From assembly GCF_029873635.1 (NCBI RefSeq), contig NC_080422.1, positions 15,159,936 to 15,223,935 on the forward strand: DNA of 64,000 nucleotides, given 5' to 3'. This DNA comes from Malania oleifera (taxonomy: Eukaryota > Streptophyta > Magnoliopsida > Santalales > Ximeniaceae). Positions 20,955 through 32,000 of this stretch are shown piece by piece. Under the pieces are notes generated by a model. That model saw only the letters and a list, made by a program, of their open reading frames with translations, ran no database searches and was not told where the DNA came from. The stretch's first letter is position 1; each line of letters starts with the position of its first letter. The position numbers and the translations under genes are program-made.

Positions 20955-21644
20955 CCTCTTTCAACTACAAACCAACAACATTTTCTCCTTTTGGGAAGAT
21001 AATCCAGCTCCCTTCTTTTGATAATGCATCTGATTTTCATCTTAAAATTTGGAAATGGATGCAGTCAAGCTTTTAGATAGGAGGTCAAACACTTCAAATA
21101 TTGCTACTGCAGCTAATTACCCATGCCACAAACAATTCAAAAGAAATTCTGTGGTGATGCCAAATCTTATATAACTAACTAATTTCCTCTAAAAATTAAA
21201 TAGACACAGTAATGCCCTATAAAAGGTAAGTTAAGTTTTATATAAACATGGACATGTATGCGGCCAAGCTTGTATATAGGAGGTCAATCACTTCAAGGGT
21301 GTTGCAAAATGCAACTAATTATCCTTGCAACATAAATATTTAAAAGAAAATCTGTGATAGCACCAAAAGTCCTAGGGCAAAATAGAATGACCTCCCCTGA
21401 GTTTTGAGTAAAAGACATGGACTTCCTTGGGCTTTCAAAAATCCCAGACCTCCCTAAGGTTTGGCAATAGGTGTAAACCTCCCTTGAGGTTTTAAATATC
21501 CCATAGGCCCCCCTTGACATACCCTTTCTAATGACTCAACAGCCATTGTCCGCAGTTTGAATCATAAAAGTACAAAGCAATAGATCCTATAATCCTATTC
21601 ATGTGGAATGCAGGAGGTCAACGTGAATAACACCTCACCTTATC

Positions 21645-21682
<38 letters not shown>

Positions 21683-21836
21683 TTCTCACACCTAAAGTGC
21701 ATAAATTTGTTTGTATAGATTCATATTCCTCAACTATATATTAACTTTGCTGCTAAGAATCATAACAAAGTTAGTATTGTTCTTGTGCACTAGACAAAGT
21801 CAAAAAGTAGAAGAATTCAAGTCATACCATTTCCTT
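20955..21836. other. Spacer downstream of the PPR gene, with duplicated and periodic repeats
   Basis: No gene recognised. It holds (i) a diverged direct duplication, 21053-21166 and 21249-21368, sharing AAGCTT...ATAGGAGGTCAA and CAACTAATTA-like blocks; (ii) a ladder of five CTCCCTTGAGGTTTT-like motifs at about 21393, 21423, 21450, 21480 and 21508; (iii) a GT/GA microsatellite at 21646-21682. Part may be 3' UTR of the PPR gene, which ends at 21837. Confidence 0.5.
21646..21682. repeat. (GT)n(GA)n microsatellite
   Basis: Compound dinucleotide repeat, TGTGTG passing directly into GAGAGA, about 37 bases. Confidence 0.9.
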
Positions 21837-23945
21837 TCATGAAGTTATATATGAGCTGTCTTCATTGACCTTGCCTACTGCTTCAAGTATAGACGAGTAA
21901 GTAATGAGATCGTATTCAAACCCATTTGAACTCATTTCTTTCATCAGCTTTGCAGCCTCCTCAAACATACCAGCACGGCTAAGACATCCAAGAAGAGTAT
22001 TGTAAGAAACTGCATCTGGCTTAATATTGGAATGCTTCATCTTGTCAAACATCCCCATTGCCCGTTCTGGACCACCAGTTCTAGCCAAGCCATTTAGAAT
22101 TATATTATGAGAGTTTATGTCAGGAACGCAACCATTTTCTTCCATGGTTCGAAGCAAGGAAAAAGCTTCATCTATCATGCCTACCCTTACCATCCCTGAC
22201 ATGAGTGCATTATAGGCATAAACATCAGGACTGCACCCAAGTTTCTTCATCTCATTAAAGAGATCTGTAGCCTCAGAGAGACGCCCACATTTTCCGAAGT
22301 GTTTGATCATCACAGCATAGACACGAGCACTTGAATATCCACAGTTCTCTTTCAGTTCTTGAAATAACTCATTTGCAGCCTCATATCGTTTTGCTTTTCC
22401 AAGTGCGTTGATCAGGCTACAATAAGCAGCTGGGCAAGGAGGAAAACCCTTTTCATCCATCTCCTCAAGCAACAGTAAAGCTTTCTCAACTCTGTTTGTC
22501 TTACAAAAACCATCAATAAGAATTGAGTAAGTGAAGGAGCTAGGAACAACACCATTTTCCTTCATCTTCTCAAACCACAAAGTGATCTCTGACACTGGAA
22601 CTTTCGATTCAAATAAAGCTTTGATTACAGTGTTGTATGTCACAACATTCGGTGTGCACTGAAAAGACTCCAATTCATTAAACAGCTTCACAGCATCTTC
22701 CAATCGACCTGCTTTGCCTAATATGTTTATTAAATTGTTTATAAGCACAATATCAGGCTTGCAACCCTCTTTTAACAGATTTAGGAATGTAGCATAAGCC
22801 TCCTCAACCCTCCCAGCTTTACCAAGCCCCTTTATCAACTCTGTGTAAGTAAAGACAGTTAGAGCACAACCTTTCACTCTCATCTCTAGGATCAAATCCA
22901 AAGCTTTCTCAACCCTGCCCAGCTTAAAATATATGCCCAACAAAGTTGTATAAATCTTTGCCGTAGGATGAAATCCATTCTCCTTCATTTCATCAAACAG
23001 CCTAATAGCAGAATTATCACGACCCAATTTCGCAAATGCAGCAATAAGTGCACTATATGTTACAGTGTCCGGGAAACAGCTACCCTCATTACACATCTCA
23101 TTGTAGAGTTCGTGGACTTTTTCAAGATGTCCTTCTTGCATCAGCATTAAGATCATCGAGTTATACGTGTTCGCTGTTGGTTTGCATTTACGGCCTTTGG
23201 CCTGGTAAAAGATTGAAAGTGCCTTGTTTACCATTTTAGATTTTCCCAAAATTTTCACAACTTCAGATAATTCAGCCAGGCCAATCAGGCAAGGACCTCG
23301 AACCATGTCTTGGATCGTCTTCCACATTTCACCAACAAACCCAGCTTCACTCAAGCAACGGATTAAAGCCATATAGGTGGAGGAATCATGCTCAAAGTTC
23401 CTTCTCTTCCCAGCCCACTTAAAAAACTGGGTCTTCACATTGATCTCAACATCTACCTTCAAAACCTCACGAACCAATCGGTGATCCACTTTCAACTTCA
23501 GCACATCCAAAGCCTTTTCGGCATCAGGTCCCCACTTGAATATTTTCAAAATCCGAATGAATCTCTCATCCAAGGTTCTAACTGATGGGGGCTGTCTCAT
23601 TGGCTTTCGATTCACGGGCAAGTATTGGGCATCATCTTTTGGACTCGTTAACCGGAACATTTGGACAATCTCATTTTCTGCTGTAATAAATCAAATGAAT
23701 TTGATTAACACTCCATTTGATATAAGAACGAAACGGAAAGGATAGAACAGCACTCAACCATTTGTGCCTTAGCGGCTTAATCAATGCAATATAATCGTTT
23801 GCAATCTATGTTTATGTGTCTCTACAGGTAAATGCGCAGAATACTGAAGCAAGAGATAATGAACATCACCTGTTTGCTTAATTCTCTGAGAGAGATGGGT
23901 CGTAGTCGATATCCCCCGAGACAGAGTAATCGTTCTCGTAATCAT
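21837..23945 (-). CDS. P-class pentatricopeptide repeat protein, At3g16010-like
   Basis: Organelle RNA-binding PPR protein. Exon 1 is 23945-23870 and exon 2 is 23677-21837, with a 192-bp GT-AG intron; total 638 residues, close to the length I recall for Arabidopsis At3g16010 (about 642). Exon 1 encodes MITRTITLSRGISTTTHLSQ, an Arg/Ser/Thr-rich, acid-free start typical of a mitochondrial or plastid transit peptide. Splicing gives RIKQTENEIVQMF, as I recall in the Arabidopsis protein. The body begins TLDERFIRILKIFKWGPDAEKALDVL and continues in about a dozen 35-residue PPR units (for example TYNSMILMLMQEGHLEKVHE, TYSALIAAFAKLGRDNSAIR). No E, DYW or SMR domain follows, so it is P-class, a type that usually stabilises or helps process organelle transcripts. 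The target RNA is unknown. An upstream in-frame Met at 24041 would add 32 residues; I prefer 23945 because it opens the transit-like sequence. The 3' acceptor is a tandem NAGNAG. Confidence 0.93.
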
Positions 23946-24626
23946 CGTTTTCGCTATTTCCTTATTTGTTGACTGGCGCACGTAAGCAAATGCCGAGGAA
24001 TTTTCTGTACCGTACCGAAAATGAACATGCATGCGTATCAAATGAATCTCTCTGGACTGCTTTTGTTGTCAGGGGAACTGTTAACAATAAAAGATACCGA
24101 ACTTTTAAATCTAATGAAACCACGCAGATACGGAAGCCTAATCTCTCTTTTCTCTGTTTCATACATTTTTCCGGGCAACCAAACAAGGCAAACGCAAGAG
24201 CGAGAGAAAGAGTAGCGGAAGAGGGTAACGACCGGGCAAAATATACGAGGCTTTGTAATAAATGAAGTAGAGGTCCACCTATAAATGGTCCGTTGTAATT
24301 TATCTATTTTCCTTCTACAATATGAATCCCTAATTATATTTAACATTTTTTAGTATACTTTTAATTGAGTGATATTTTCAAAAACTCTTTTTGATTAAGA
24401 GACATTGATAAAATTAAATATTAAGAAGTAAATACTAGATGCATTTAATTTGTGAATTATAGTCTAGCATGATTAGAACTGTCTCAAAATATGAATGTGC
24501 AGCCATTTGGTAACTAACCTCTTAATATGTACGTCATATTCTCTTTCTGTCTAAGTTAAGAGCAAAACTATTTGTCACATTTTAAAATTTTAAATAATTT
24601 CTTATTATAGCAAAAATAATGTCTCC
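23946..24626 (-). promoter_or_regulatory. Probable 5' UTR and promoter of the PPR gene
   Basis: On the minus strand a TATA-like TATATTTTG lies near 24246-24238, about 290 bases before the start codon, with a Gly/Arg-codon-like GC-richer leader after it. Beyond 24300 the sequence is AT-rich up to the copia target site at 24627. No other gene is seen. Confidence 0.35.
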
Positions 24627-24631
24627 AAATG

Positions 24632-25211
24632 TGTTGTCATATGGATCGAATAATGAAAATGTACAGCGGAATAAACAACAACAAATGAATAACACAACCA
24701 GAAAACAACACAAAGATTTACGTGGTGCGGCAAAGCTTACATCCACAGAAGTAATGGCACACAAATTTCACTATGAAAATATCAATGTATACAATACACT
24801 TCTCAAAATGATCACTCTCACTTAAATTTATGCACAGAATAACATATATAGAAGTTTCTCGGAGGTTTCCCCCTGTTTACCAACCACCCAACGTTCAAAA
24901 ATTCAAAATTCAGAAAAACTACTCGCAGCCCAGGCATCTTTCGTCGACGAGTACAAGGTTTTGTCGATGATCCACATAGACACTTCGTCAACGAGAACGG
25001 GCTTTCGTCGACGAATCCAGAACTCTGAAATTTCTTGCTCTCGGTACTTTCTTATGAAGAATTTCAGAGCCTTCATCGACAAACTGTTGCTATCCCCTTA
25101 TCGACGAACACAGGGCATTCTTCAACAATCTCTACTATGCTGCCCCTTCATGTTTTTTCCCTCTTCCTTCTTTGCGTATAAAAATCAAAGTATAAGAGCC
25201 ATAAATAATGA
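24632..25211 (-). repeat. 3' LTR of copia C1
   Basis: Shares with the right LTR the blocks ATATGGATCRAATAATGAAAA, ATCCACAGAAGTAATG and CTTCTCAAAATGATCACTCT. Its inner end has lost the canonical dinucleotide (ATAATGA where the right copy has ATAACA). The CGTCGACGA cluster (about 24941-25135) is largely decayed, with forms such as GTCGATGA, GTCAACGA and ATCGACAAA. Confidence 0.92.
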
Positions 25212-25312
25212 TCCCCACCTTAGCGACTATATGCCCCTTAGGAGAATCCCCAAAAACATGAGTTGATCCATCTTGAAATTGAAAACGCTTGGTTAAGTAT
25301 GTCTCCCTTTTA

Positions 25313-25786
25313 TCACTTGGAGATACGGAGTAAGTCCAAGCAATGCTTGAACTTCTCTGAAGTAATTGATTTAGTCAGAATATCCGCTGCATTTTCAAAA
25401 GTGTGAACCTTCTCTAACACAAGTTCACCCGAAGCAATCAATTCTCGAACCTTGTGGAACCTTACATCAATGTGCTTCGTTCTAGCATGGTATACCTGAT
25501 TCTTCACCAAGTAAATGGCACTCTGACTATCACAATGCCGCACCACACCATTTTGTTGTAATCTCAACTCTCTAACTAAACCAGTAAACCATAAGGCTTC
25601 CTTTGCAGTTTTGGCAACTACCATATATTCCGCCTCAGTCATGAACAATGCTACCAGAGACTATACCATGGATCTCCAACATACCGACCCTCCTACAGGG
25701 GTAAGCACATATCCTGTTGTATACCTTCTATCATCCATATCTCCAGTATAATCTGCATCGACAAACCCCATGACTGAAGGACATTT
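25313..25786 (-). pseudogene. Copia C1 RNase H
   Basis: Copia-type RNase H. Reading from 25786: GFVDADYTGDMDDRRYTTGY, a stop near 25662, then MTEAEYMVVAKTAKEALWF, HCDSQSAIYLVKNQVYHART, KHIDVRFHKVRE and the end ADILTKSITSEKFKHCLDLL. The catalytic D/E/D pattern (VDAD, TEAEY, CDSQS) is visible. The frame is broken only near 25650-25665. The 3' LTR follows after about 100 bases. Confidence 0.9.
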
Positions 25787-26990
25787 CTATTGCTTGCCGA
25801 ACATAATGTCATATCCCAATGTACCTCGCAAGTATCTAAGTATCCATTTTATAGCTTCCCAATGCTGCCTTCCTAGATTAGAGAGGAACTTGCTGACCAC
25901 ACTCACTGCATAAGCCAAATATGGTCTCGTACACACCATGGCATACATTAAACTCCCCACAACACTAGCATAAGGGACCTTTGACATGTCCCGGATTTCC
26001 TCATCCAAACTTGGGCAATTTGCAGTAGACAACTTGAAATGATTCGTTAGGGGTGTACACACCAGTCTTGCATCAGTCATGCTAAACCTCTCCAACACCT
26101 TCTGTACATAACCGCCCTGAGATAGGAATAATCTCCCAACAGTCCTGTCTCGGCGAATCTCCATCCCAAGTATTTTCTTGGCTGACCCAAGATCCTTCTT
26201 GTCAAATTCCTTATGCAACAGGTCCTTTAACTGATTCACCTCAATTAAATCTCTTGCATCTATCAACATATCATCGACATACAATAACAAGAAAATAAGT
26301 GAGTCATCATCAAGTTTGTTCACATATACGCAGCAGTCATACTCGCATCGTTTGTAGCTAATTTTGATCATGTAGGAATCAAACCGTTTATACCATTGCC
26401 TTGGAGACTGTTTCAGCCCATAAATAGATTTCTTCAACCTGCAAACTAAATTTTCTTTTCCCAGTTCAATGAATCCCTCCAGCTGTACCATATAGATTTG
26501 TTCCTCCAAGTCACAGTGAAGAAACGTCGTCTTCACATCCATTTGTTCCAAATGAAGATCATAATAAGCGACTAACCCCAACATTACTTTGATAGAAGTA
26601 TGTCGGACCACTAGTGAAAAGATATCATCGTAATCTATCCCCTTCTTCTGTGAGTATCCTTTTGCCGCCAACCGTGCCTTGAACTTTTCACCTTCCTTTT
26701 CTGATATTGCTTCCTTCTTCCTGTACACTCATTTGCACTCAATCGGTATTTTCCCATCTGGAAGCTCCACCAACTCCCAAGTTTGATTTTTACGTAGTGA
26801 CTCCATTTCCTCAATCATTGCTCTCATAGATCTATCTTTCTCCTGGTCGTGCATTGCCTCTTGAAATGTAGTTGAGTCGTTGTAACTAGTAAGAAAAGCA
26901 TAAGACACTAACTCTTCAAACTCATACCTTCGCAGAGGACGAATATTGCATCTGGATCTTCTTAACGGAATATTGTCGACTTGCTAGCTT
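25787..26990 (-). pseudogene. Copia C1 reverse transcriptase
   Basis: RVT_2-type RT. The long open frame 26728-25787 reads EKFKARLAAKGYSQKKGIDY, QMDVKTTFLHCDLEEQIYM, the catalytic LLYVDDMLI, and the tail YASVVGSLMYAMVCTRPYLA. Upstream sequence to about 26990 holds the degraded start of the domain with a stop near 26730. YVDD is intact. In a live element RT follows integrase in one polyprotein, as here. Confidence 0.92.
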
Positions 26991-27129
26991 TCCGAGTTAA
27001 AGCTCCCTACAACCATAGGATCATGATCATTTCTGTTGCCCTGAGCTTCCAACTCCACCTGCACGATATGTTCATCACTGCCCCAACTTTCTGGCTCCTG
27101 TTTCTGTTCATTACATTCTTGAGTACGCT

Positions 27130-28255
27130 TCACCATAACCTTCTCAACAAAATTACATCCCTACTGATCACCATCTTGTTTGCCACTCGGTCCCACAAGT
27201 TATACCCCTTTACACCTTTTGGATATCCCAAAAAAATACAACAACAAGATTTCGGCTCAAGTTTAAACCTCTCCTCACTAAACAAGTGGACATATGTTAG
27301 ACACCCGAATACTTTCAATTCGGAGTAGTCTACTGTATTTACTGTCCATACCTCTTCCACCACTTTACCCTCTAGTGACGCTCTTAGTGATCTGTTTACC
27401 AGAAAACAAGTCATACTAACTGCCTTGTCCCAAAAGTTCTTCGATAGCCTTGCATTCAATCTAAGACACTGAACCCTATCAGCAAGAGTCTCGTTCATCC
27501 GTTCTACCACACCATTTTGTTGACGTGTCCAACGAACTGTAAAATGTCTCTTGATGCCCTACTCTACACAAAACTTTATAAACCGAGAATCAGTGTACTC
27601 AGTCCCATTATTTGACCTTAAACATTTGATTCTTCTCCCCGTCTGGTTCTCCACTTCAGTCTTCCAAATCTTAAACTTGGCAAACGTACTAGATTTGTGA
27701 CGCATGAAGCAAACTCAGACCTTTCGTGAGTAGTTATCAATGAAACTCACATAATACACATGTCCACTCTTTGATGAAACTCTAACTGGGCCCCAAACAT
27801 CTGAATGTACATAGTCAAGAATACCTTTTGTCTTGTGAATAGCTAGTCTAAAATTTGCCCTGCTCTGTTTTCCAAGAACACATATCCTGCAAAATTCCAG
27901 CTGACATGATTTCAAACCCTTTAAGAGTTTCATCTTGTCTAGTTCCTTCATGCCATGTTCCCCTATATGCCCAAGACGCATATGCCACAAGACGGTCATA
28001 TCTGATTCAGCATCTACGGCTACAACTCCACCTACAACGATAGTTCCCTACAACATGTAAATATTCTCATCCAGTTTCTGCCCTTTCATTACAGTCAGAT
28101 TACCTTTCCATACCGTCAAGACTCCACCTTTGGACTTGTAATTGAAGTCTTTACAATCCAAAGTGCCAAGAGATATTAAATTCTTTCTCAACTCAGGTAT
28201 ATGTCTTACATTACACAATGTTCTTATAGCACCATTAAACATCTTTATCTTTACA
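27130..28255 (-). pseudogene. Copia C1 integrase
   Basis: GAG-pre-integrase and integrase core in several open pieces (28242-28048, 27999-27715, 27510-27130). The HHCC part is visible in WHMRLGHIGEHGMKEL ... CRICVLGKQSR. The core reads HSDVWGPVRVSSKSG (first Asp), then LRSNNGTEYTD, where the family has RSDNGTEY, so the second catalytic Asp is Asn. The Glu is kept in QQNGVVERMNETLADRV. C-terminal FGCLTYVHLFSEERFKLEPK and IFLGYPKGVKGYNLWD are typical. Stops occur near 28045, 27712 and 27560. Confidence 0.9.
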
Positions 28256-28257
28256 TT

Positions 28258-29238
28258 TCATATGCCAACGATCTTGCAAGAAGCATCATTACCCATAAGA
28301 ACTGATCCAAAATTCACTAACCTATAAGTGCTGAACCACTCCTTGTTCAGAGTCATGTGATAAGAACATACCAATTCAAGTATCCAGGATTCCATTAGAT
28401 TATCCGACCCTACTGAAATTGATAGGACATCACCATCTGCTGAATCTTGTTCTTGAACAACATTCACATATTTTGAAATCCCCTCATGCTTTACAACATT
28501 TCCCTTCTTCCAATCCAGACACTCCGATTTTACCGCATTTATACACCGGATTTCCTTCTTCTTCTTGGATTGATTTCGGGATGATTTCTGACTAGACCCA
28601 TTCTTAAACTTTCCTTTGCCTCGCTCATTGCTACCCTTTACCACAAGTCCTCCTTCATCACATATCTCCAACCTTTGATGAAAATTTAACAAGGCACTTG
28701 TTACCTCTTCCAGACTAAGAGTTTCTTTTCCATACATAAGAGTGGTCACAAGATTTTCGTAGGTATGAGTCAAGGACAAATAATTTAACAACATCAAGGC
28801 CTTATCATCCTCATCAAACTTCACATCAACCCTCATCAAATCACTTATGATTTGGTTAAAAGCATTGATGTGATAATCTAGACTTGATCCTTCAACCATC
28901 TTAAGTCAATATAAATGCTATTTAAGAAAAAGTTTATTATTGAGGGATTTAGACATGTACCAACTTTCTAACTTTTGCCAAATAACCGCTAGAGAATCCT
29001 CCTCCATCACACGATAGAGAACTTTGTCGGCCAAACACAAGCGTATTGTAGACGCTGTCTTTGCTTTCAAATCTACCTATGTTGTTTCATCCATTCCTTC
29101 TGGTTGAGTATCAAGTAAAGCCTTAGTCATTCCTTGTTGCACAAGAATGTCCTTCACTCTCCTCTGCCATAAACCGAAGTTTCTGATTCCATCGAATTTA
29201 ACAACGTCAAATCTTGCAGAAGACGATTTTGATGCCAT
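28258..29238 (-). pseudogene. Copia C1 gag and protease region
   Basis: Start ATG at 29238 just inside the primer-binding site: MASKSSSARFDVVKFDGIRN, then FGLWQRRVKDILVQQGM, the usual copia gag opening. Stops occur near 29085, 28914 and 28908. An open frame from 28899 carries the capsid end and a basic region. The zinc knuckle is degenerate (RCINAVKSECLDWKK; the His is missing). The protease site that should read LDSGCSYHM reads LELVCSYHM, so the catalytic Asp is lost. The frame stops at 28258, where integrase should follow. Confidence 0.88.
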
Positions 29239-29247
29239 AACAACAAT

Positions 29248-29260
29248 CTCTCTGATACCA
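29248..29260 (-). promoter_or_regulatory. Primer-binding site of copia C1
   Basis: Minus strand TGGTATCAGAGAG, three bases after the 5' LTR. It is complementary to the initiator tRNA-Met end, as in most plant copia elements. Confidence 0.9.
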
Positions 29261-29263
29261 ATT

Positions 29264-29845
29264 TTTTGTGATATGGATCAAATAATGAAAATGCACAGCG
29301 GAAAAAACAACAAGTAGTAAATAACACACAACTAGAAAATAATAGAAAGATTTACGTGGTTCGGTAAAGCCTACATCCACAGAAGTAATGACACACAAAT
29401 TTCACTATGGAAATCACAATGTACACAATACACTTCTCAAAATGATCACTCTCACTTCAATATATGCCCAGAATAACATATATAGAAGTTCCTCGAAGGT
29501 TCCCCCTGTTTACCCAACCCCCCAACGTTCAAAAATTCAAAATTCAGAAAAACTACTTGCAGCCCAGGCATCTTTCGTTGATGAGTACAGGGCTTCGTCG
29601 ACGATCCACATAGACACTTCGTCGACGAGAACAAGCTTTCATTGACAAATCCATAACTCTAAAATTTCCTGCTCTCGATACTTTCTCGTCGACGAATTTC
29701 AGAGCCTTCGTCGACGAACCGTTGTTGTCCCCTCGTCGACAAACACAAGGCATTCATCGACGATCTCTACTATGCTGCCCCTTCATGTTTTTTTCCCTCT
29801 TCCTTCTTTGCTTACAAAAATCAAGTATAAGAGTCACAAATAACA
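29264..29845 (-). repeat. 5' LTR of copia C1 (582 bp)
   Basis: Ends AAATAACA on the + strand, giving TGTTATTTGTGACTC at the LTR start on the minus strand. The cluster of TTCGTCGACGA-type motifs spans 29574-29764. A TATA-like CTTCTATATATG lies further along the element's direction near 29486-29475. Confidence 0.92.
29594..29764 (-). promoter_or_regulatory. CGTCGACGA motif cluster in the copia C1 LTR
   Basis: Intact cores lie at 29594-29605, 29618-29629, 29685-29696 and 29707-29718. One-step-decayed copies lie at 29732-29743 (GTCGACAA) and 29753-29764 (ATCGACGA), with more decayed ones near 29575 and 29638. In the element's direction the cluster lies about 110 bases upstream of the TATA-like box. 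The motif is the one in the gypsy B LTR. Confidence 0.75.
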
Positions 29846-29850
29846 AAATG

Positions 29851-32000
29851 TAAAACATAAAAACATTTAGTTAAAAAAATTTTAATTAATGCTATAAGCA
29901 AAACTAGTTACTCTCTTGAGTTGGATTCAATAATCCAAACCCAAATCTAAAGTTTTCCAATTAACTATTCAATCTCGAGTTTGTGTATCCGCTTGTTTAT
30001 GATTTTTTTTTTTTATGGCTTGTTACAATGATTAAAAGATGGGGAAAAAAATCAAAGCCCTCTCGACTAAAATTTTCATTTTATTTAAAATTATTTTTAT
30101 AATCAATTATAATTATTCTCAAAAAAAATTCTAGATCGCCCTTATATTAATAAAATGAAATGATTTTTTTCCCTTTTCTTCTTCTTCAATTAAACAAAAA
30201 GGAATCCAATAGCAAAACCATACTGCTTGCCACCGTCCCCACCTCTACAACCCTCCATTGCCCTTGCCAGCACTCTAGTTGAACAAAAAACCTAACTCCC
30301 TTTTTTTTTGTTTTTTTTTTTTCATGTCACCGGGTGTCATGAGCTTACGCACCAGAATAATCTCACGTCTACTCCAATCGTACCCTCGACCAATACCTAA
30401 GAGGTAAATCACGGATGTACGCTGCAAACCGCAAACTTCATCTTTATCTAAAACCACATGACGCTAGTCCTTACCACCTGAGCTTATGCCCGGGAGTTAC
30501 CCCTTCTTTCTTCTTTGTGCATAACACGAGAAAGAGAAAACTTGTGCAACCATAGTTGTCTACGATGACCAGAGACGGTTCATTGCCAATGTCAACCTAT
30601 ATGGTAACAAAAGGTCATGTTGCACAAACAAGGATAAAGGAGGAGAGGAAGGCAGCATGATTGGTTGATTTGGCAAATAGTATTTGGGAACATTTCTACA
30701 ATTTAAGCATTTTTGAAAGGCAAAAATGTTACAAGTAGGGTTAGTAGCAAGTGATAAACGAATCAGCAATTAAAACATTGCTAATTCAATCAAGTGTTCT
30801 TCAAAAATTTAAGAAACAATCCTTATTTACTAAGTAGTAAAATAATAAGAGTTCAATCTCTATTTAGAGGTTATTGAGCAAAATAAATTATCACTAAGTC
30901 ACTAATATTTACTTGATCAAATTTGCACACATGAGCATCATATAAGTTATTTTAAGAGAATAGGATCATATGCAAATAATGGCACATATTGACAAGACTA
31001 GCATACAAAGCAAACAAATAAGCAAACGATTTGCATGTATCATTCATCAATCATCAAGAAGATAGCAATACATTTGAATTCTAAAAAAGTGTTAAACTTT
31101 ATGCTACTCGTTCCACTAGTCTAATTATTTGTGCAAGTAAAATTATTTTTATAAAGACACCTACGTCTTCTTCGTATGTAATTCTCAAATCAATAAAGAT
31201 TGTAAATACAAGCATGAGTAGGATTTTCAAACACTGAACTTATTAAAAAAGTTGACCCAAACCAAGACAAAAATTAGTTAATAGATTACAAATTTATTCT
31301 TTTCAAATTTGTTTCATCTCTTTTACAATTTTCTATTGATGTAGCAATAATTACCCAAACAAAACCAATATACTTACAAAATAAATTATTATATAACAAT
31401 ATATTTGACATATCCTCAAATCACAATACACATTTGTATAGTTGATTTCTATAAACGAAGTGTGATTCATACTCGAAAAAAATAAAAAATAAAAAAATGA
31501 AACGATGAGAAAAGTATTTAATTTTTTAAAAAATATTGTAACATTATAAATCAATTTAGATTGAATAAACAAACCTTGCCAATGAATTTGCATTGGCTTG
31601 AGTTCACAAACATTAAGCCTTTACCTCTTGAACTATTTTTAACACTTCAATTCAGGCAATCTACCCATGCTCAACCTTACAAAAAAGCATCAATAACCAT
31701 CGACACCCCTTTAACATAAATATCAACTACCCAACGAGCAACAACAGAAACCTTCAAATTCAAGAAGTAGGTATACAACTGGGCGGGCGCGTATTTAAAA
31801 AATCTGAGCCATCTCATCACACATTCCTGTGCCCAAGTTTCTATTAATATTTTAATATAAAACGGAGAACTGATTTAAACCAAAACAGAAAAACAAAAAA
31901 AACAAAAAAAAAAAAAACAAATTAGAAATAGAAATAATAAAATCTCTTCTTCGGCTTGATACAAAACCCAGACGGCAGGTTCCACTGCTTCAAGCACATA
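29851..32000. other. AT-rich spacer between copia C1 and the HSP70 gene
   Basis: Mostly AT-rich sequence with homopolymer runs. Apart from the SINE-like unit at 30298-30504 I see no coding exon, tRNA gene or recognisable element. The HSP70 3' UTR probably reaches to about 32000. Confidence 0.5.
30298..30504 (-). mobile_element. Probable tRNA-derived SINE
   Basis: On the minus strand the unit begins GTAACTCCCGGGCATAAGCTC. It has a box-A-like TAAGCTCAGGTGGTAAGG and, about 30 bases on, a decayed box-B-like GTGGTTTTAGAT. It ends in an A-rich tail (poly-T at 30298-30322 on the + strand). The layout fits an RNA polymerase III SINE. No clear target duplication is seen, and I do not recognise the family. 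Confidence 0.4.

Larger units (their letters stand above)
24627..29850 (-). mobile_element. Ty1/copia LTR retrotransposon C1, full-length but inactive
   Basis: Minus-strand element with target duplication AAATG (24627-24631 and 29846-29850), LTRs 24632-25211 and 29264-29845, primer-binding site, gag, protease, integrase, RT and RNase H in the copia order (IN before RT). The coding region is about 4 kb with many stops and frameshifts, and protease and integrase active-site residues are changed. Both LTRs carry a cluster of TTCGTCGACGA motifs like that of gypsy B. Confidence 0.95.

Noticed and set aside
24632-25211. Possible solo LTR
   Set aside because: A matching LTR, primer-binding site, full pol order and AAATG target duplication show it is the 3' LTR of a complete element.
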